NCBI GenBank assembly: GCA_017303855.1
Contig: JAFLBL010000007.1
Location: forward strand, 184,384-248,383
Reading direction: 5' to 3'
Length of the DNA: 64,000 nucleotides
Source: Chitinophagales bacterium
GTDB taxonomy: Bacteria; Bacteroidota; Bacteroidia; Chitinophagales; Chitinophagaceae
Part shown: positions 36,123 through 46,004 of the stretch, in pieces
Numbering within the stretch: the stretch's first letter is position 1
Layout of the letters: every line of letters begins with the position of its first letter
Position numbers and translations under genes: made by a program
The notes under the pieces: model-generated
Databases searched by the model: none
What the model saw: only the letters and a program-made list of their open reading frames with translations
Told to the model about the DNA's origin: nothing

Positions 36123-37991
36123 TTACCGCTTCTTCTTAACGGTCGTTGTTTTCTTTGCTGTTGTTTTCTTTTTTACCGGAGCTTTCTTTTTTATGGCCGT
36201 TTTTTTAGCCGGCTTTTTCTTTGGCGGTGCCGTATAGGGTCCGCGTTTAAACCACCAGGATTTGGTAACCTTGTTACCGGCCAGGTCGCCAACAGTTACA
36301 CGCAGTTCATACGTACCATACGGGCATCGCTCATCAAAAATATAGATCCAGTTCCGGCTTTTGTCGTTGGTAAAACGCAGCCACTGACCATTTAGTTCGG
36401 CCCGGAAGCTACGAATGACCCCAAAATTATCGGTAGGAGAAAAAACAATCCGGCTGGCACTGCTCAGGTTAATGGTATCTCCTTTCCCCAACTCATCCAG
36501 CACCGGTGGCAGGGTATCAATTAAGGCCTGGAAATAACCGAAATCATCAAACTCCGCTTTCATCCAGTCCTGCTCCCAGCTGGCTTTGCGAACTGTACGT
36601 CCGCTCCGGTAGGTTCGTTGTATCACAATTTTCTCCCGTAAACCGGCAGGCACTTCCCGGAATGGTTTCATCGAAACCATAAATGGCGCCTGTACCGGCA
36701 CATCGGCATCATTTACCTGGTGTAAAGCCGTTACCGCCGTAGCCGGCGCGGAATAATTACTGCGGGAATAATAAATACGTACGGAATCGAAAATACTTTT
36801 GGGGGCCAGCCGGAGTGTAAAGTCGGGCTGTACGAACAGATCGGCTGTATTCGGGGCAAAACGGGGTATCGCCACCGGTTGCTTCAGGGTGGCGGCCAGG
36901 CTGTCGCTGTATTGCAGTTGAAAATTCAAGGTTGAACTATTGCCATTGGCATCTTTTACTACAATCCTGACAGCATGCAGACTGGTATCCTGTAAGGCTA
37001 TAACACCATTCCCATTGATTGCTTTATATACAGCTCCATGTTCACCGGGCATCATCGAAATATGTTGAACCCATCCACCCCCGTTGTATTTAAGCCGGTA
37101 GTCCACATGCGCATTCATATAACCTGTTTCTTCATAATCCACACTGTCGAGAATAAATGCCGTCTGTGGCTGTTCATCCAGGTATAATGTGGCCGCATAT
37201 ACCCCATTCGGATTATTGGAACCGGATAAGCGGTCAAACATCTGGAGGGCAAAACTGACTTTTGACAGCCCCGTCAGTATCACTGGAATTTTAGGGATGA
37301 TATAACCGCTATCCGTATTTTTTAACGGATAAAAACGGGGCGACTGATCATAGACCGAACGGCTCCGGTCATACATGGCCAGTTTCACCAGGCTGGGTGG
37401 TACTTTATCTTCTATCGGGAAACCAAATAGTAACGGATTCAGTCGCTTCTCTGTCCGTGTATCCATGATTTCAAAATGCAGGTGAGGCCCCTGCGATCCG
37501 CCGGTATTGCCGGAATAGGCGAGGAAACTGCCTTTACTCACCGGAAATTTCTCTTTTGGAATATCCAGTTCTACGGCCCAGGATTCCTGCTGATATTGTT
37601 GTTGCGTAACCCAGGCTTCCAGTTCCGGGTTAAAATCATTCAGGTGACCATAAAGTGTGGAGAGCCCGTTCGGATGATTGATCACGATAAACCGGCCGAA
37701 ACTCTGGGGGCGAATACCAACTTTGGCAATATACCCCTGTGCCGCCGCGTATACCGGCAGGTTCTCCCTTTGCTGTGTCCGGATATCCAGTCCCATATGC
37801 CAGTGATTCGGACGGAGTTCACCGAAATTGGCGGAGAGCTCCATCGGAACCCCCATCGGATTACGGAAATAATTTTTGGGATAGTCCGGCAGAACCTGCT
37901 GGGCAACTGACGGAGAGGCATAAACGAATATAGCCCCGTATACAACCCAAAAATAAACCCGCTTTAAAATCCGATAACACCTAACATTCAT
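36123..37991 (-). CDS. M23-family metallopeptidase with Lys-rich tail
   Basis: Start taken at the ATG at 37,991, which opens a signal peptide (RVYFWVVYGAIFVYASPSVAQ); the longer frame starts with TTG. The peptidase domain near residues 50-190 has NHWHMGLDI (HxxxD zinc motif) and GPHLHFEI (HxH), with TLYGHL between them, so the active site is intact. It would cut peptidoglycan cross-links. About 350 residues of beta-rich sequence follow, with a DNFGVIRSFRAELNG-like module, and a C-terminal tail of about 30 residues made almost only of Lys, Ala and Pro. It would act in the periplasm. Confidence 0.9.
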   Translation of the reverse strand: MNVRCYRILKRVYFWVVYGAIFVYASPSVAQQVLPDYPKNYFRNPMGVPMELSANFGELRPNHWHMGLDIRTQQRENLPVYAAAQGYIAKVGIRPQSFGRFIVINHPNGLSTLYGHLNDFNPELEAWVTQQQYQQESWAVELDIPKEKFPVSKGSFLAYSGNTGGSQGPHLHFEIMDTRTEKRLNPLLFGFPIEDKVPPSLVKLAMYDRSRSVYDQSPRFYPLKNTDSGYIIPKIPVILTGLSKVSFALQMFDRLSGSNNPNGVYAATLYLDEQPQTAFILDSVDYEETGYMNAHVDYRLKYNGGGWVQHISMMPGEHGAVYKAINGNGVIALQDTSLHAVRIVVKDANGNSSTLNFQLQYSDSLAATLKQPVAIPRFAPNTADLFVQPDFTLRLAPKSIFDSVRIYYSRSNYSAPATAVTALHQVNDADVPVQAPFMVSMKPFREVPAGLREKIVIQRTYRSGRTVRKASWEQDWMKAEFDDFGYFQALIDTLPPVLDELGKGDTINLSSASRIVFSPTDNFGVIRSFRAELNGQWLRFTNDKSRNWIYIFDERCPYGTYELRVTVGDLAGNKVTKSWWFKRGPYTAPPKKKPAKKTAIKKKAPVKKKTTAKKTTTVKKKR

Positions 37992-38080
37992 GCCTGACTG
38001 ATTTGAAGAATTCAAACTAAGTTAGGACATAAAATTCTTTAAAAAGCACCAATATGAATAATTAGACTTAGTAAATCCTT

Positions 38081-38563
38081 TTACTTTTTCTGAGTACGAT
38101 AATAAGTGATTGAAAGAGGTTTTGATACCAAAATGCCCGGCAATATTTGAACTTCACTGTTTCGCTGGAAAAATAAATACAAATTATCTGACATCTCCTT
38201 GTTACACCCTTCACCACCATCACTCTCTGGGGATAACAAAATAATGGGAATCAGGATCATAGAATAGTTTGATTTTGCTGGAACCCACTTCAATTTCAGA
38301 AGACATGAAATACGTTCAAGTTCCTTTTGATAACATTTGTTGTGGGTGTTCAAAATATTTATACAAAAAATGCCTCCGGAAGAATCCAACATGACAGAGT
38401 ATAATACTGTTTGGTAGTTAGTACTAAGACTGTCGCAGTCAGAAATTGTAATATTTCTTTCCAACATTCTAAGGGCCTTATCGACTTCAGTCAAAAAACG
38501 ATCTTGCGCAAACATGTGCATCGAAAATGTACTCGCAATAAAGAAAACAAAGATAGATTTCAT
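38081..38563 (-). CDS. Small exported protein of unknown function
   Basis: Start taken at the ATG at 38,563, which gives a signal peptide (MKSIFVFFIASTFSMHMFAQ); the longer frame begins with TTG. About 160 residues, with SGGIFCINILNTHNKCYQKELERISCLLKLKWVPAKSN in the middle. That order (a G-I-F-IN segment, then a helix, then LKLKW-PA) is reminiscent of a TonB C-terminal-like fold, but the similarity is weak. It follows the large lipoprotein gene by 17 bases and shares its AT-rich composition. Confidence 0.6.
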   Translation of the reverse strand: MKSIFVFFIASTFSMHMFAQDRFLTEVDKALRMLERNITISDCDSLSTNYQTVLYSVMLDSSGGIFCINILNTHNKCYQKELERISCLLKLKWVPAKSNYSMILIPIILLSPESDGGEGCNKEMSDNLYLFFQRNSEVQILPGILVSKPLSITYYRTQKK

Positions 38564-38580
38564 AATAATATAATTTTTGA

Positions 38581-40425
38581 CTAATAACAACCGCCTGAAA
38601 CAGGCCTTCTCCCTCTCGCATTTAAAGTTGAATATTCCTCATCATACAGAACCTTGTTATATAATGTATCTATTCTGAGTAGCGTTAGTGCATATTTTAA
38701 ACCTCGCGTGCTATCATCTATCGGAGCTGGATTAGATGGTGGCCAATTGGGATAGTTAGGCCAATGATAATGCCAGGTTTTTATTGACTTTCTTGTTAAT
38801 CCTGCCCAAGACAAATACCAATAATATCTATCTGGAGTATTGGGATTATTATGAAATAACTTAATAATATCTGCCATATACTTTAAAACCTGATCTGCCA
38901 TATAATTATGCTGAAAACTTTCCAAAAGCCATTGATTCATAGTGGGGTTAAGAGGGTCACGCTTTTTTAACGTATCAATGTAGGCCTCAAAAACAGTCCC
39001 TTGTGTCAATGCTGAAATTGTTGCAATAGAAGCCCCAGAATTTAACTTTCTCCAGATATATGCCATATACGCATGAATTATCTCATGCAATAATACATTT
39101 GCTACAAAAATATCCGTTGAAACTAACGCAGTAGTTGAATCTAAGGTAATATCTACATGAAATTCATTTGTCACTGGATCATATGAGGCGTGGTCTGTAA
39201 AAGCATTTTGGCCTAGTAATGGTCGAGTAAAAAAATGCAAATAAAACTTATCAACACTTGTTGGAAGACCCACTGCTTTATCCAATTTCGTAAGAAAAGC
39301 ACCAAGAGGACTAGAAGGTAAAACGTCAATCAATTTTTTTAATAGCTGTCTACGACAGCTATCAATTCCTAATGTGTCAATATTATTATTTCTCCAAACA
39401 TCTATTTTATTTTGTTCACTTGAGTTAACCATGAAATTATTGAAAACGGCGGCACCTAAATTTGGATTATAGATTCCGCCTGCTCCAATTGAAACGGGAA
39501 TCCAACCTGGATCACAACCCGGTAAAGCGTTTGATGTTCTGGCAATTGATATTTGACATGTTGGCGGCGTACTGCCTGACCCCGATCCTCCTCCTCCTCC
39601 TCCGGAATTAGCACCCCCATCTCCACCACTACCACTGGCCCCATCATCAATATAAACATAATAGGAAACATCTGAACACACTAACTGATCAGTATACTGG
39701 GGACAGTCGGGTCCTGGAGGGCATCCGCTAAGTTGCCCTTCATTTATTGGCACCCACTCCGTTCTGCAAACTGTAAAAGATACCCATCCGTAATTTGCGC
39801 TTTTATTTAAGCTTGTACTATTCTGGTTTTTATTAATTAAATCTACCGAGTTGATTTTAACGTAGTGTACTCTCGGCACATGTTTTGTGTAAGCAGCGGA
39901 ATCAAGTATCTTATAAATTCGATCGCCGAAAACATTTTTGTCTAAAGATAAAAGAACAAGCGTCTGCTCAAGACCAAGCAATCCCGTACTTATTGTATCC
40001 CTATATTGCCAATCACTAAAATATTCATATGAAGTATCCGTTGGCGATGTAAACACTTGTAAACATGAATTAACAAAATTCTGTGAGTCCCTTACAAACG
40101 GTATAAGTGTTACAGAAATAAGCTCAGAACTATCAGATGCCCCCTTTCTAAATTTTCCATCCGATAAGATTATAGATTTATCCCATTGGGGGAAGCCAAT
40201 CAAACCAACTGTTTTCTCAACGAACCCCTTTATTTTGTTTTTTCTTTCAAGAAAAGATACAATAGACTTTAAGTGATTACTTTGTGACAAGTTTTCTTTA
40301 AAAAACCTTGTCTCGAGAGATTTTAGAGCAGTAACAGAAACATCATTTGCGGATTTACTGCACGACATAACTGTAGCAAAAAAAAGAAAAATTGACACCC
40401 CAAAGCGATTAAAAGAATTTTTCAT
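38581..40425 (-). CDS. Large lipoprotein with HEIIH zinc-peptidase-like motif
   Basis: A 614-residue protein with lipobox ATVMSC (Cys22). The first half has no known domain. A Cys-rich part (CRTEWVPINEGQLSGCPPGPDCP) is followed by a Ser/Gly-rich linker (near residue 285) and a second half containing ANVLLHEIIHAYMAYIW, an HExxH motif of the SprT/zincin kind, preceded by TDHASYDPVTNEFHVDI. Such putative lipoproteins are found in Bacteroidota accessory regions. Base composition is clearly more AT-rich than the flanking M23 and carB genes, so acquisition is possible. A small exported protein follows in the same direction. Confidence 0.7.
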   Translation of the reverse strand: MKNSFNRFGVSIFLFFATVMSCSKSANDVSVTALKSLETRFFKENLSQSNHLKSIVSFLERKNKIKGFVEKTVGLIGFPQWDKSIILSDGKFRKGASDSSELISVTLIPFVRDSQNFVNSCLQVFTSPTDTSYEYFSDWQYRDTISTGLLGLEQTLVLLSLDKNVFGDRIYKILDSAAYTKHVPRVHYVKINSVDLINKNQNSTSLNKSANYGWVSFTVCRTEWVPINEGQLSGCPPGPDCPQYTDQLVCSDVSYYVYIDDGASGSGGDGGANSGGGGGGSGSGSTPPTCQISIARTSNALPGCDPGWIPVSIGAGGIYNPNLGAAVFNNFMVNSSEQNKIDVWRNNNIDTLGIDSCRRQLLKKLIDVLPSSPLGAFLTKLDKAVGLPTSVDKFYLHFFTRPLLGQNAFTDHASYDPVTNEFHVDITLDSTTALVSTDIFVANVLLHEIIHAYMAYIWRKLNSGASIATISALTQGTVFEAYIDTLKKRDPLNPTMNQWLLESFQHNYMADQVLKYMADIIKLFHNNPNTPDRYYWYLSWAGLTRKSIKTWHYHWPNYPNWPPSNPAPIDDSTRGLKYALTLLRIDTLYNKVLYDEEYSTLNARGRRPVSGGCY

Positions 40426-40631
40426 AATAAAGTTTATATAAAAGTGAATTTAAAAAATATATTCAATTTAAAAAATGAGTATTGAAACGCCACCTCGAAT
40501 AACCCTGATTGAACCGTTTTACTCCCATTATTTGGATATATTTTTATACGAATATTCAGGCAATTAGTATGAAATCAAAGTGCCTAGATTTGTATAAAAT
40601 ACACTCGGTTACTTAATCGTATTATATACTT

Positions 40632-41183
40632 ATGATCAGAATTCTTAGCATACTATTTTTAATATCAATGCTTTACGCCTGTCCCTTCGAATCCAATCTT
40701 CCATTGGAAAAAGGGCCTGTGGAAGCAGTGGATACCAGCCTCACCGGGTTCTGGTATGGTATTGTAAAAGACGGCAGTGATTTCTTCGGCATTGAAGCGC
40801 TTGAAATCAGCCGGCAATCAGACTCGCTGTATTCCATTATCCGGTACGGGAAATCGGTAAAAGGCGATATGATTATGCCGGATACGGCTTACCTCACGGG
40901 ATTCAGTTCAAAGGCCGGGGAACAAAACTTCATGAATGTAGCGGGCAAAAGCACAGAACCCGGGCCGGGAAAAACCATTTATTATCTGGCGGCATTTAAC
41001 CGGCACCATGACACCTTGCAGGTTCGTGCGGTAACGGAAACCTTTACCACCCGGAAATTCTTCAAAAAACCGGAAGAACTCAAACAACTGGTAGTTGATA
41101 TGAGTCAAAAGAAAAATATATACGATGAACTTTTCACGCTTTCCTACCGGAAAATAGTCAAACCGGCTTCTTTTCTGCCCTGA
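40632..41183 (+). CDS. Small lipoprotein of unknown function
   Basis: A 183-residue protein with a lipoprotein signal (LSILFLISMLYAC, Cys16). The mature part has LTGFWYGIVKDGSDFFGIEALEI and beta-strand pattern IRYGKSVKGDMIMPDTAYLTGF, resembling small calycin- or lipocalin-like lipoproteins, but I cannot name a family. It diverges from the lipoprotein gene at 40,425 across a 206-base AT-rich gap that should hold both promoters. Confidence 0.65.
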   Translation: MIRILSILFLISMLYACPFESNLPLEKGPVEAVDTSLTGFWYGIVKDGSDFFGIEALEISRQSDSLYSIIRYGKSVKGDMIMPDTAYLTGFSSKAGEQNFMNVAGKSTEPGPGKTIYYLAAFNRHHDTLQVRAVTETFTTRKFFKKPEELKQLVVDMSQKKNIYDELFTLSYRKIVKPASFLP

Positions 41184-41238
41184 TAAAAAAGAGGGAAACT
41201 TTTCCCATAAACAATCGGCCAAAACCCTCCGATTCCCC

Positions 41239-41246
41239 TACTTTTG
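41239..41246 (+). promoter_or_regulatory. Candidate -7 box of carB
   Basis: TACTTTTG fits the Bacteroidota consensus TAnnTTTG and lies 55 bases before the carB ATG. No convincing TTTG -33 box is seen upstream. Confidence 0.45.
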
Positions 41247-41301
41247 CGCAATTTGTTTTTTCAGCACGATTACTGCCAGCTCACCATTTTAAAAACAAAA
41301 A

Positions 41302-44127
41302 ATGCCTAAAGACAATTCGATCAAATCGGTGCTTATTATCGGCTCCGGACCCATTATTATCGGACAAGCCTGTGAATTTGACTACTCCGGAACCCAGGCG
41401 GCCCGTAGTTTACGGGAAGAAGGTATTAAAGTCATACTTATTAATAGTAACCCGGCCACCATTATGACAGACCCCATGATGGCAGACCGGGTTTATCTTT
41501 TGCCCCTGACGGTTGAAAGTATTGAACAGATTCTGCAGGAAAATGATATTGACGCGGTACTGCCAACCATGGGCGGACAAACTGCCCTGAACCTGGCCAA
41601 GGAGGCGGAGGACCTGGGCCTCTGGAAACAATACAATGTGCGCCTGATCGGGGTGGATATTAAAGCCATTGATAAAGCCGAAGACCGGGAGAAATTCCGT
41701 CAATGGATGATCGAACTGGGTGTACCCGTGGCTACGGCCAAAACGGCAAACTCCTTTCTTGAAGGAAAAGAATTTGCCCAGCAGATCGGCTTCCCGCTGG
41801 TGATCCGTCCTTCCTTTACCCTGGGCGGTACCGGTGGCGGATTTGTACACGACAAAGAAGACCTGGATGAGGCACTGAACCGCGGTCTCCAGGCTTCCCC
41901 CATACATGAAGTGCTGGTGGAGAAAGCGGTACTCGGCTGGAAGGAATTTGAGCTGGAACTGCTGCGTGATTCGGCCAACAACGTATGTATCATTTGTACC
42001 GTGGAGAATTTCGACCCCATGGGTGTGCATACCGGCGACTCCATTACCGTGGCACCGGCCATGACCCTGAGTGATACCGGCATGCAGCTGATGCGGAATA
42101 CCGCCATTATGATGATGCGTGATCTGGGCAATTTCGCCGGCGGCTGTAACGTCCAGTTTGCCATGAGTCCCGATACCGAAGAGATTATCGCCATTGAAAT
42201 CAATCCCCGCGTAAGCCGTTCTTCCGCACTTGCCAGTAAAGCCACCGGTTATCCCATTGCAAAGATTGCCGCCAAACTGGCAATTGGATACAACCTGGAT
42301 GAACTGGAAAACCAGATCACGAAAACCACATCCGCCTATTTTGAACCGGCACTGGACTATGTAATTGTAAAAATCCCGCGCTGGAACTTTGATAAGTTCA
42401 AAGGGGCCAATGATACGCTTGGATTGCAGATGAAAAGTGTGGGTGAAGTAATGGCGATCGGCCGGAGCTTTACCGAAGCAATCCAGAAAGCCTGCCAGAG
42501 CCTGGAGAATAATGCCGTTGGTCTCGGGTATTATGGCAAGAGCATGATGCATGCCGAAGAGTTGCTGGAGTATATCAAAACGCCGAAATGGGACAGGATC
42601 TTCCGGATCAAAGACGCCCTGATGGCGGGTATCTCAGTAGGTACCATCTCTAAGGCCACCAATGGTATTGACCGCTGGTTCCTCTATGAGATTCAGAAGA
42701 TCTGCAACATGGAAAAAGAGATTGCCAAATATGATCTGGATACATTGCCGTTGGCTCTTTTAAAAGAAGCCAAGGTAAATGGTTTCAGTGATGAGCAGAT
42801 CAGCCGCATTCTTGAACACGGCGATGAAGAAGATGTATACAACAAGCGGAAAGCCGCCGGCATTACCCGCGTATATAAAATGGTGGATACCTGTGCAGCT
42901 GAGTTTGAAGCGAAGACGCCTTATTTCTACTCTACATTTGAAGGCGGCAATTACAACGAGAGCAAAGTATCCGATAAGAAGAAGATCATTGTACTCGGCA
43001 GCGGACCCAACCGGATCGGGCAGGGTATTGAATTTGACTATTGCTGTGTACATGGATTGTTAGCGATTAAGGAATGCGGCTATGAAGCCATCATGGTGAA
43101 TTGCAACCCGGAGACTGTAAGTACCGATTTCGACATGGCCGATAAACTTTATTTCGAGCCGGTATACTGGGAACATCTCTGGGAAATCATCGAGCATGAA
43201 AAACCCGATGGAGTGATTGTTCAGCTGGGTGGACAAACCGCCCTGAAGCTGGCCGAGAAACTGACGCAGAAAGGGATTAAAATCATCGGTACTTCTTACG
43301 ACAGCCTGGATATTGCCGAAGACCGCGGTCGTTTCAGTGATATGCTGAAAGAACTGGATATCCCCTATCCCGCTTATGGTACCGCCTGGGATGTGGATGA
43401 AGCCATTGAAGTAGCCAACAAAGTGGGCTATCCCGTACTGGTTCGTCCTTCCTATGTACTCGGCGGACAGCGGATGCGGATTGTAATCAATGATGATGAA
43501 GTGGAAAAGGCGGTAATCAGCCTGCTGAAACATATTCCCGGTAATAAAATCCTGGTGGATCATTTTCTCGATCGCTGCCAGGAAGCCGAGATCGATGCGA
43601 TCTGTGATGGCGAGAAATTTCACGTGATGGGCATCATGGAACATATTGAACCGGCCGGTATTCACAGTGGCGACAGTAACGCGGTATTGCCGTATTTCAA
43701 CCTCACCCCGCTGGAAGTACAGGACATGGTGGACTATGCCAAAAAAATTGCACTAAAGCTGAATGTAAAAGGCCTGCTCAATATCCAGTTTGCAATCAAG
43801 GAAGGCAAAGTGTATGTAATCGAAGCCAATCCGAGAGCATCCCGCACCACACCGTTTATTGCAAAAGCCTATAACAAACCTTACCTGAACTACGCTACCA
43901 AAGTAATGCTGGGGGAAATGAAAGTACAGGATATACCGGAAGAAAAATTCCTCGATGGATTTGCCATCAAGGAACCGGTTTTCAGTTTTAGTAAATTCCC
44001 GGGGGTAAATAAAGAACTCGGCCCGGAAATGAAATCAACCGGCGAAGCGATCCGCTTTATCAAGAACCTGCGCGATCCGTATTTCCGGCAATTGTACAAA
44101 GACAGGAGTATGTACCTGAGTAAATAA
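41302..44127 (+). CDS. carB: Carbamoyl-phosphate synthase large subunit, without C-terminal MGS domain
   Basis: Makes carbamoyl phosphate from ammonia, bicarbonate and two ATP for pyrimidine and arginine synthesis. Two homologous ATP-grasp halves are visible: GSGPIIIGQACEFDYSGTQA / MGGQTALNLA / EINPRVSRSSALASKATGYP in the first, and GSGPNRIGQGIEFDYC / LGGQTALKLA / EANPRASRTTPFIAKAYNKP in the second. The protein ends about 40 residues after the second synthetase half (GPEMKSTGEAIRFIKNL ... MYLSK), at 941 residues. The E. coli enzyme has about 1070 and ends in a regulatory MGS-like domain that is absent here. The end is a clean stop followed by a strong terminator, so this is not a truncation by decay. 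Confidence 0.95.
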   Translation: MPKDNSIKSVLIIGSGPIIIGQACEFDYSGTQAARSLREEGIKVILINSNPATIMTDPMMADRVYLLPLTVESIEQILQENDIDAVLPTMGGQTALNLAKEAEDLGLWKQYNVRLIGVDIKAIDKAEDREKFRQWMIELGVPVATAKTANSFLEGKEFAQQIGFPLVIRPSFTLGGTGGGFVHDKEDLDEALNRGLQASPIHEVLVEKAVLGWKEFELELLRDSANNVCIICTVENFDPMGVHTGDSITVAPAMTLSDTGMQLMRNTAIMMMRDLGNFAGGCNVQFAMSPDTEEIIAIEINPRVSRSSALASKATGYPIAKIAAKLAIGYNLDELENQITKTTSAYFEPALDYVIVKIPRWNFDKFKGANDTLGLQMKSVGEVMAIGRSFTEAIQKACQSLENNAVGLGYYGKSMMHAEELLEYIKTPKWDRIFRIKDALMAGISVGTISKATNGIDRWFLYEIQKICNMEKEIAKYDLDTLPLALLKEAKVNGFSDEQISRILEHGDEEDVYNKRKAAGITRVYKMVDTCAAEFEAKTPYFYSTFEGGNYNESKVSDKKKIIVLGSGPNRIGQGIEFDYCCVHGLLAIKECGYEAIMVNCNPETVSTDFDMADKLYFEPVYWEHLWEIIEHEKPDGVIVQLGGQTALKLAEKLTQKGIKIIGTSYDSLDIAEDRGRFSDMLKELDIPYPAYGTAWDVDEAIEVANKVGYPVLVRPSYVLGGQRMRIVINDDEVEKAVISLLKHIPGNKILVDHFLDRCQEAEIDAICDGEKFHVMGIMEHIEPAGIHSGDSNAVLPYFNLTPLEVQDMVDYAKKIALKLNVKGLLNIQFAIKEGKVYVIEANPRASRTTPFIAKAYNKPYLNYATKVMLGEMKVQDIPEEKFLDGFAIKEPVFSFSKFPGVNKELGPEMKSTGEAIRFIKNLRDPYFRQLYKDRSMYLSK

Positions 44128-44135
44128 AATAAGAA

Positions 44136-44165
44136 GGGTGTATCAGCAATTGATACACCCTTTTT
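44136..44165 (+). terminator. Terminator of carB
   Basis: A perfect 10-bp stem, gggtgtatca (44,136-44,145) with tgatacaccc (44,151-44,160), five-base loop and five T. The rest of the gap to 44,448 is AT-rich, with a TTTATTTATAAATAAATAAA-like palindromic stretch near 44,365, and no gene. Confidence 0.9.
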
Positions 44166-44448
44166 AGTTAATGGTTAATGGGTCTGGATGGAATTCCCCC
44201 GCGGTTGAACGGGTATTAAAAAATAGTTACTGTCGGAAAACAATCTGTACTCCTGCAAATCTATATTCCTGCCTTCTCCGGCTTGTTTATTTCTTTCAGA
44301 TAAATAAGAGGCATTATCACCCGCCTGAATCGAATACTTATTTATAACTAATTGTTTTTCATTTATTTATAAATAAATAAATACCATATTAATTTGGCGC
44401 ATTCAACCGTTTTGAGTATTTTCAAACCAGTCTTTGGCAATACTTATT

Positions 44449-46002
44449 ATGAAACCAACTTCCGGATTTCTCTGGCAACTGATACATTCACTGGACAGCA
44501 GTGAGAAACTGTTTTTTAAACGCAACTTTCTGCCGGATAAAAGTGCCCGCCTGTATATCCGGTTATTCGACGCCATTGCCCGGCAAAAAGAATATGATGA
44601 AACAGCATTGCTGGAAAAATTTCATCCCGCTATCAGCAAGAAGAATATTGCATCACAGAAACATTACCTGCAAAAACAGATCGGCGAAGCGCTGGTGCGC
44701 TATGATGCCAAAAAGGATCCATCGCATGAACTGTACGGAAGTATACAACTGATCCGTATTTACCGGAAAAAAGGACTCTTTGCTGAAGCTTATGCGGTCT
44801 GGGAAAAAGCGATGCAAAAAGCAAGGAAGAGCGAATCCTTCGCCTTGCTCCAGCTGCTGAAAACCGAATTTGAAAAAATGGTCATCATGAGTCATGCGCA
44901 TTCAGGTTATGATGAAATGCTCGCCATGTTTAAAAAAAATGTAATCACTTATAGTGAATATGCCGGCCTGATCACCCTGCGGGATATTTATATGGAGTCC
45001 CTGCTGCTCCGGAAGAAATCTCATCTCAGCCAGGACGATACATTGAAAGAAAGAATTCGGATTCTGTTGCATCGGGTGGAGCAAACGGATTTCGCAACAG
45101 AGGATCACTCCTTCTGGTACAATAACTATTATGCCATGAGCAGGGCCACCCTGCTGTACCTGCTCAATGATACAGCCGGTTCGTTGGTGCTGCTGATAAA
45201 CCAGTTTGAAGAGTGGAAGAGAAACAAGCAATATATCGCCACTCATGGAGAGTTCTACATCGAATTGCTGTACATGATTAACTATGCCGGCATTCTTAAC
45301 GGGTCGTACAACTATGTATCTGCTGTTTTCAGCGACGAATTGAATAACGCCATTACGAATAAAACCCAACGGGCCTATTTTGAAGCCATCAAATTCCTGT
45401 CACTGAATAAAATTTATAATAAAACGGCCCGCTATGATGAAGTTAAAAAGCTGGTTGATTTTATGAAAAGCGGGCATAAACGCAGTGAGCCTTCACTCAA
45501 TGCCGAACTGAACAGTACCGTCAATTTTTCTCTCGGTGTGGCTTCCTTCGCACTGGAACAATATGAAGACGCGCTTTATTTTACCCGGAGAGCGATCACC
45601 GGTTTTCCGGAAGGCACACGGGAGGAACAGGTAGCTGTCGGGCAGTTGCTGCTGCTGCTGATCGCCTGGAATATTGGCAATCCACGAATATTCGAATCAC
45701 AATACCGGGCCACATATACTTACTTTTATAAACGAAAAAAGAAGCAGGTATTTGAAACCGTACTGGTGCAATGCCTGCACCGTACTTTCTTTATGCCGGA
45801 CCAGAAAAAAAGAACAGCTGAATTTAAAAAAACAGTACAGCAACTGGAAGAAAATGAACAACTCCCGATACAACAAAGGGCTTTTTCCATTTTTAATTTC
45901 CCGGGCTGGCTGCACAGTAAAATACTACGGATTGCTTACCGGCAGTATGTAGAAAAGAAAGTTAAAGCGGCCGGAAATTTCAGTACTACATTCAATTCAT
46001 AA
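44449..46002 (+). CDS. Helical-repeat-like protein of unknown function
   Basis: Start taken at the ATG at 44,449 (MKPTSGFLWQLIHSLDSSEKLFFKRNF); the longer frame begins with TTG. About 517 residues, almost all helical by composition, with a TPR-like pattern (LYGSIQLIRIYRKKGLFAEAYAVWEKAMQKA, SLGVASFALEQYEDALYFTRRAI). No signal peptide and no enzymatic motif. Similar cytoplasmic proteins are common in Chitinophagaceae without an assigned role. The dinB-family gene starts 2 bases after its stop. Confidence 0.7.
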   Translation: MKPTSGFLWQLIHSLDSSEKLFFKRNFLPDKSARLYIRLFDAIARQKEYDETALLEKFHPAISKKNIASQKHYLQKQIGEALVRYDAKKDPSHELYGSIQLIRIYRKKGLFAEAYAVWEKAMQKARKSESFALLQLLKTEFEKMVIMSHAHSGYDEMLAMFKKNVITYSEYAGLITLRDIYMESLLLRKKSHLSQDDTLKERIRILLHRVEQTDFATEDHSFWYNNYYAMSRATLLYLLNDTAGSLVLLINQFEEWKRNKQYIATHGEFYIELLYMINYAGILNGSYNYVSAVFSDELNNAITNKTQRAYFEAIKFLSLNKIYNKTARYDEVKKLVDFMKSGHKRSEPSLNAELNSTVNFSLGVASFALEQYEDALYFTRRAITGFPEGTREEQVAVGQLLLLLIAWNIGNPRIFESQYRATYTYFYKRKKKQVFETVLVQCLHRTFFMPDQKKRTAEFKKTVQQLEENEQLPIQQRAFSIFNFPGWLHSKILRIAYRQYVEKKVKAAGNFSTTFNS

Positions 46003-46004
46003 AT

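Noticed and set aside
41410..42552. Long minus-strand open frame opposite carB (380 codons)
   Set aside because: It mirrors the carB codon pattern, has no recognisable domain, and carB on the other strand is certain.
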